DNA of 64,000 nt from Actinomycetes bacterium (GTDB lineage: Bacteria; Actinomycetota; Acidimicrobiia; Acidimicrobiales; Palsa-688), in the NCBI GenBank assembly GCA_021850325.1, contig JAJZMF010000008.1:1-64000 (forward strand), written 5' to 3'. Every line of letters starts with the position of its first letter. Within the stretch, counting starts at the first letter, position 1. Shown here one piece after another: positions 62,654 through 64,000 of the stretch. The notes under the pieces are model-generated. The model saw nothing but the letters and a program-made list of their open reading frames with translations, had not been told where the DNA came from and did not search any database. The position numbers and the translations under genes are program-made.

Positions 62654-63573
62654 GGTTCAGCTCCTTTGGTGCCAGGGGGGCCCACGACGGCGAAGGCCTT
62701 CTGTGCCCCCCGGCGCCCGGCCAGCACGGCCAGGAAGGGCAGGTCTCCGACGTACAGGGTGAGAGGCAGGTCCACGGGGTGGTCGAGGCGGAGGACCTGG
62801 CCCGGGGCCAGGTCGACCACGCGGTGCGAAGGTACGGCGGTGTCGTTGAAGCGGACGGTGGCTTCGACGGCGCAATCGCCCAGACGGCCCGTGCTGGCCA
62901 GGGAGGTCGCCGCAGCGGAGGTGCCCGAAAAGGCCTCCAGGCTTGCGAGCAGGGGCTCAGCCGGCACTGCCACCCGCAGGTGGCCAACGGCGCTGTTCAT
63001 GGTGACGTCGAACTCGAAGGCGATCAGGAGGCTGCGGGCGGCCGAGGCCCGGATCAGCTCGAGCCGGCTCTCCTGGCGGGCCGTGGTGGGCTCGGTGCGC
63101 ACCACGAGGGCGAGGGACTCGGCCAGGTCGGTCGAAGCCCTCTGGTGGACCTCGCCGACAAGTGTCAGCTCGACCTCGGTCAAGGGATCGGTGCGCTCCT
63201 GGGCGATGCCGGCCCCTCCCATCAGCTTCTCCACGATGGCCGTGGCGAGCGGGACGTCCATAACGACCAGGCCCGTGCCCTCCATCGGGGGTACGTGCAG
63301 GCGGGCAGCGCAGTAGGGCTCCGGCAGGGCGGCCAGGAGGTCGTCCCAGGACCATTGCTGGACCGGGGAGGTGGTTATCTCGACCTCGGCGCCCACGTAC
63401 CCGGACAGGTCGGCGGCGAAGAGGCGACAGAAGTTCTGGCCCACCAGGGCCAGGACCTGCTCGTGCTCGTCCTTCAGCGTGGTGGCAGGCCTGACCCGGA
63501 ACGGGCGCAGCGGCTTGGGGCGGCCACCGCGCCCGAGAGGGACGACCGTCTCCCTGGCCTCGTGCGCGCTCAT
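62650..63573 (-). CDS. fliM: Flagellar motor switch protein FliM, N-terminal motif missing
   Basis: A 307-aa C-ring protein with the middle CheC-like domain (VVMDVPLATAIVEKLMGGAG) and a C-terminal SpoA domain (VEATVRFNDTAVPSHRVVDLAPGQVLRLDHPVDLPLTLYVGD). The N-terminus begins MSAHEARETVVPLGRGGRP and goes directly to the FR-x-RPATTLKDEHEQVLALV part. The usual LSQ-x-EIDALL CheY-binding segment is absent, and no upstream start codon restores it. The SpoA domain should still bind FliN. Confidence 0.92.
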   Translation of the reverse strand: MSAHEARETVVPLGRGGRPKPLRPFRVRPATTLKDEHEQVLALVGQNFCRLFAADLSGYVGAEVEITTSPVQQWSWDDLLAALPEPYCAARLHVPPMEGTGLVVMDVPLATAIVEKLMGGAGIAQERTDPLTEVELTLVGEVHQRASTDLAESLALVVRTEPTTARQESRLELIRASAARSLLIAFEFDVTMNSAVGHLRVAVPAEPLLASLEAFSGTSAAATSLASTGRLGDCAVEATVRFNDTAVPSHRVVDLAPGQVLRLDHPVDLPLTLYVGDLPFLAVLAGRRGAQKAFAVVGPPGTKGAEP

Positions 63574-63675
63574 CTGGTTCTCAGATCGGCGCGCCGCGAC
63601 GCGACCTGAGCATCACTGTGAGTGGGGTTACAGGCAGGACCGCCCACCAGGAGCGTCCTGGCGGGGGAGAGCGCC

Positions 63676-64000
63676 CTACTGCATGACGAACTGCTCGAAG
63701 TAGACGGCCTGCACCAGGCCCGGCCACCTGGCGTCCATGGCCCGGATGATGTCGGCCTTGAGGCGGGCGGGGCCACCGGGCAGGAGGAGCTCGGCCTCGG
63801 TCATGCCCTGCGCCTGGGTGTTGAGGATGTCGAGCACGATGGCCTGGTCCTTGGTGAGGATGGTCTGGCTCTGGCCCGGGTTGACCTGGACGCCCACCGT
63901 GTACTGCAGGTAGTGGCCGTCGCGCAGGTTGACAGTGAGCGAGCTCTCGTCGACGATCGGCCCGCCCACGGTCGTGGTCGGGGTGCCCGGCGCGGCGGCG
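63676..64000 (-). CDS. fliL: Flagellar basal body protein FliL, 3' part
   Basis: The gene runs off the window end. The visible 107 residues contain the periplasmic FliL domain (GPIVDESSLTVNLRDGHYLQYTVGVQV, DILNTQAQGMTEAELLLPGGPARLKADII) and end VYFEQFVMQ, which is typical. The preceding Pro/Thr-rich residues are the usual linker after the membrane helix, which must lie outside. FliL supports the stator around the motor. It precedes fliM by 102 bp. Confidence 0.88.
   Translation of the reverse strand, partial: AAAPGTPTTTVGGPIVDESSLTVNLRDGHYLQYTVGVQVNPGQSQTILTKDQAIVLDILNTQAQGMTEAELLLPGGPARLKADIIRAMDARWPGLVQAVYFEQFVMQ

Overview
The window is high-GC (roughly 70% by eye), densely packed and intron-free. 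Gene content points to a flagellated actinobacterium, most plausibly in or near the class Acidimicrobiia; this placement is an inference. Supporting signs are a long single-chain Lhr helicase, a HelD-type helicase, an Eis-like acetyltransferase, an MmpL-type transporter, many GTG/TTG starts, ATGA/GTGA/TTGA stop-start overlaps, and many genes with a TANNNT -10 box only 6-9 nt before the start codon (leaderless style).

Layout. 1-45: 3' part of tRNA-Ala(GGC). 226-2294: FtsH protease preceded by a short overlapping leader ORF. 2302-4727: a decayed patch holding an acetyltransferase relic, a maleylpyruvate-isomerase-like relic, one intact ComB-like phosphatase and a truncated IS110 transposase. 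4728-9557: a sugar ABC importer (ATPase, permease, Tat-exported binding protein) divergent from a mannitol-dehydrogenase-family enzyme, with a LacI-type palindrome between them. 9580-21127: mixed single genes (methyltransferases, SDR, CysQ-like phosphatase, DUF1810, MerR-DICT regulator, SH3b lipoprotein, secreted protein, DUF4282 protein, CspA, threonine ammonia-lyase, 3-methyladenine glycosylase). 21523-31119: Lhr, the RNase P RNA gene (rnpB), an EamA transporter, an aldo/keto reductase and a UvrD-like helicase. 31161-42932: a TetR/MMPL divergent pair, a membrane GGDEF-EAL protein, BioA, a GNAT enzyme, archaeal-type ProRS, and a TetR/MDR pair around a perfect 19-bp palindrome.

43014-47598: five tightly spaced co-directional genes (GtrA, methyltransferase, GT4 glycosyltransferase, methyltransferase, terpene-cyclase-like toroid protein) that look like an uncharacterised surface glycolipid or glycoconjugate pathway. 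47642-50112: HemE plus a HemY/CgoX oxidase in translationally coupled order. 50185-53645: HelD convergent with an Eis-like acetyltransferase.

53715-64000: a minus-strand flagellar operon in the order fliL, fliM, fliN, fliO, fliP, fliQ, fliR, flhB, flhA, flhF-like, then a small membrane protein. It encodes the export gate and C-ring parts. Several components are unusual: the FlhF-like protein has lost its GTPase motifs, FliP carries a long Ala/Thr-rich insert containing an exact 45-bp tandem duplication, and FliM lacks the N-terminal CheY-binding motif.

I saw no CRISPR array, prophage or intact insertion sequence.
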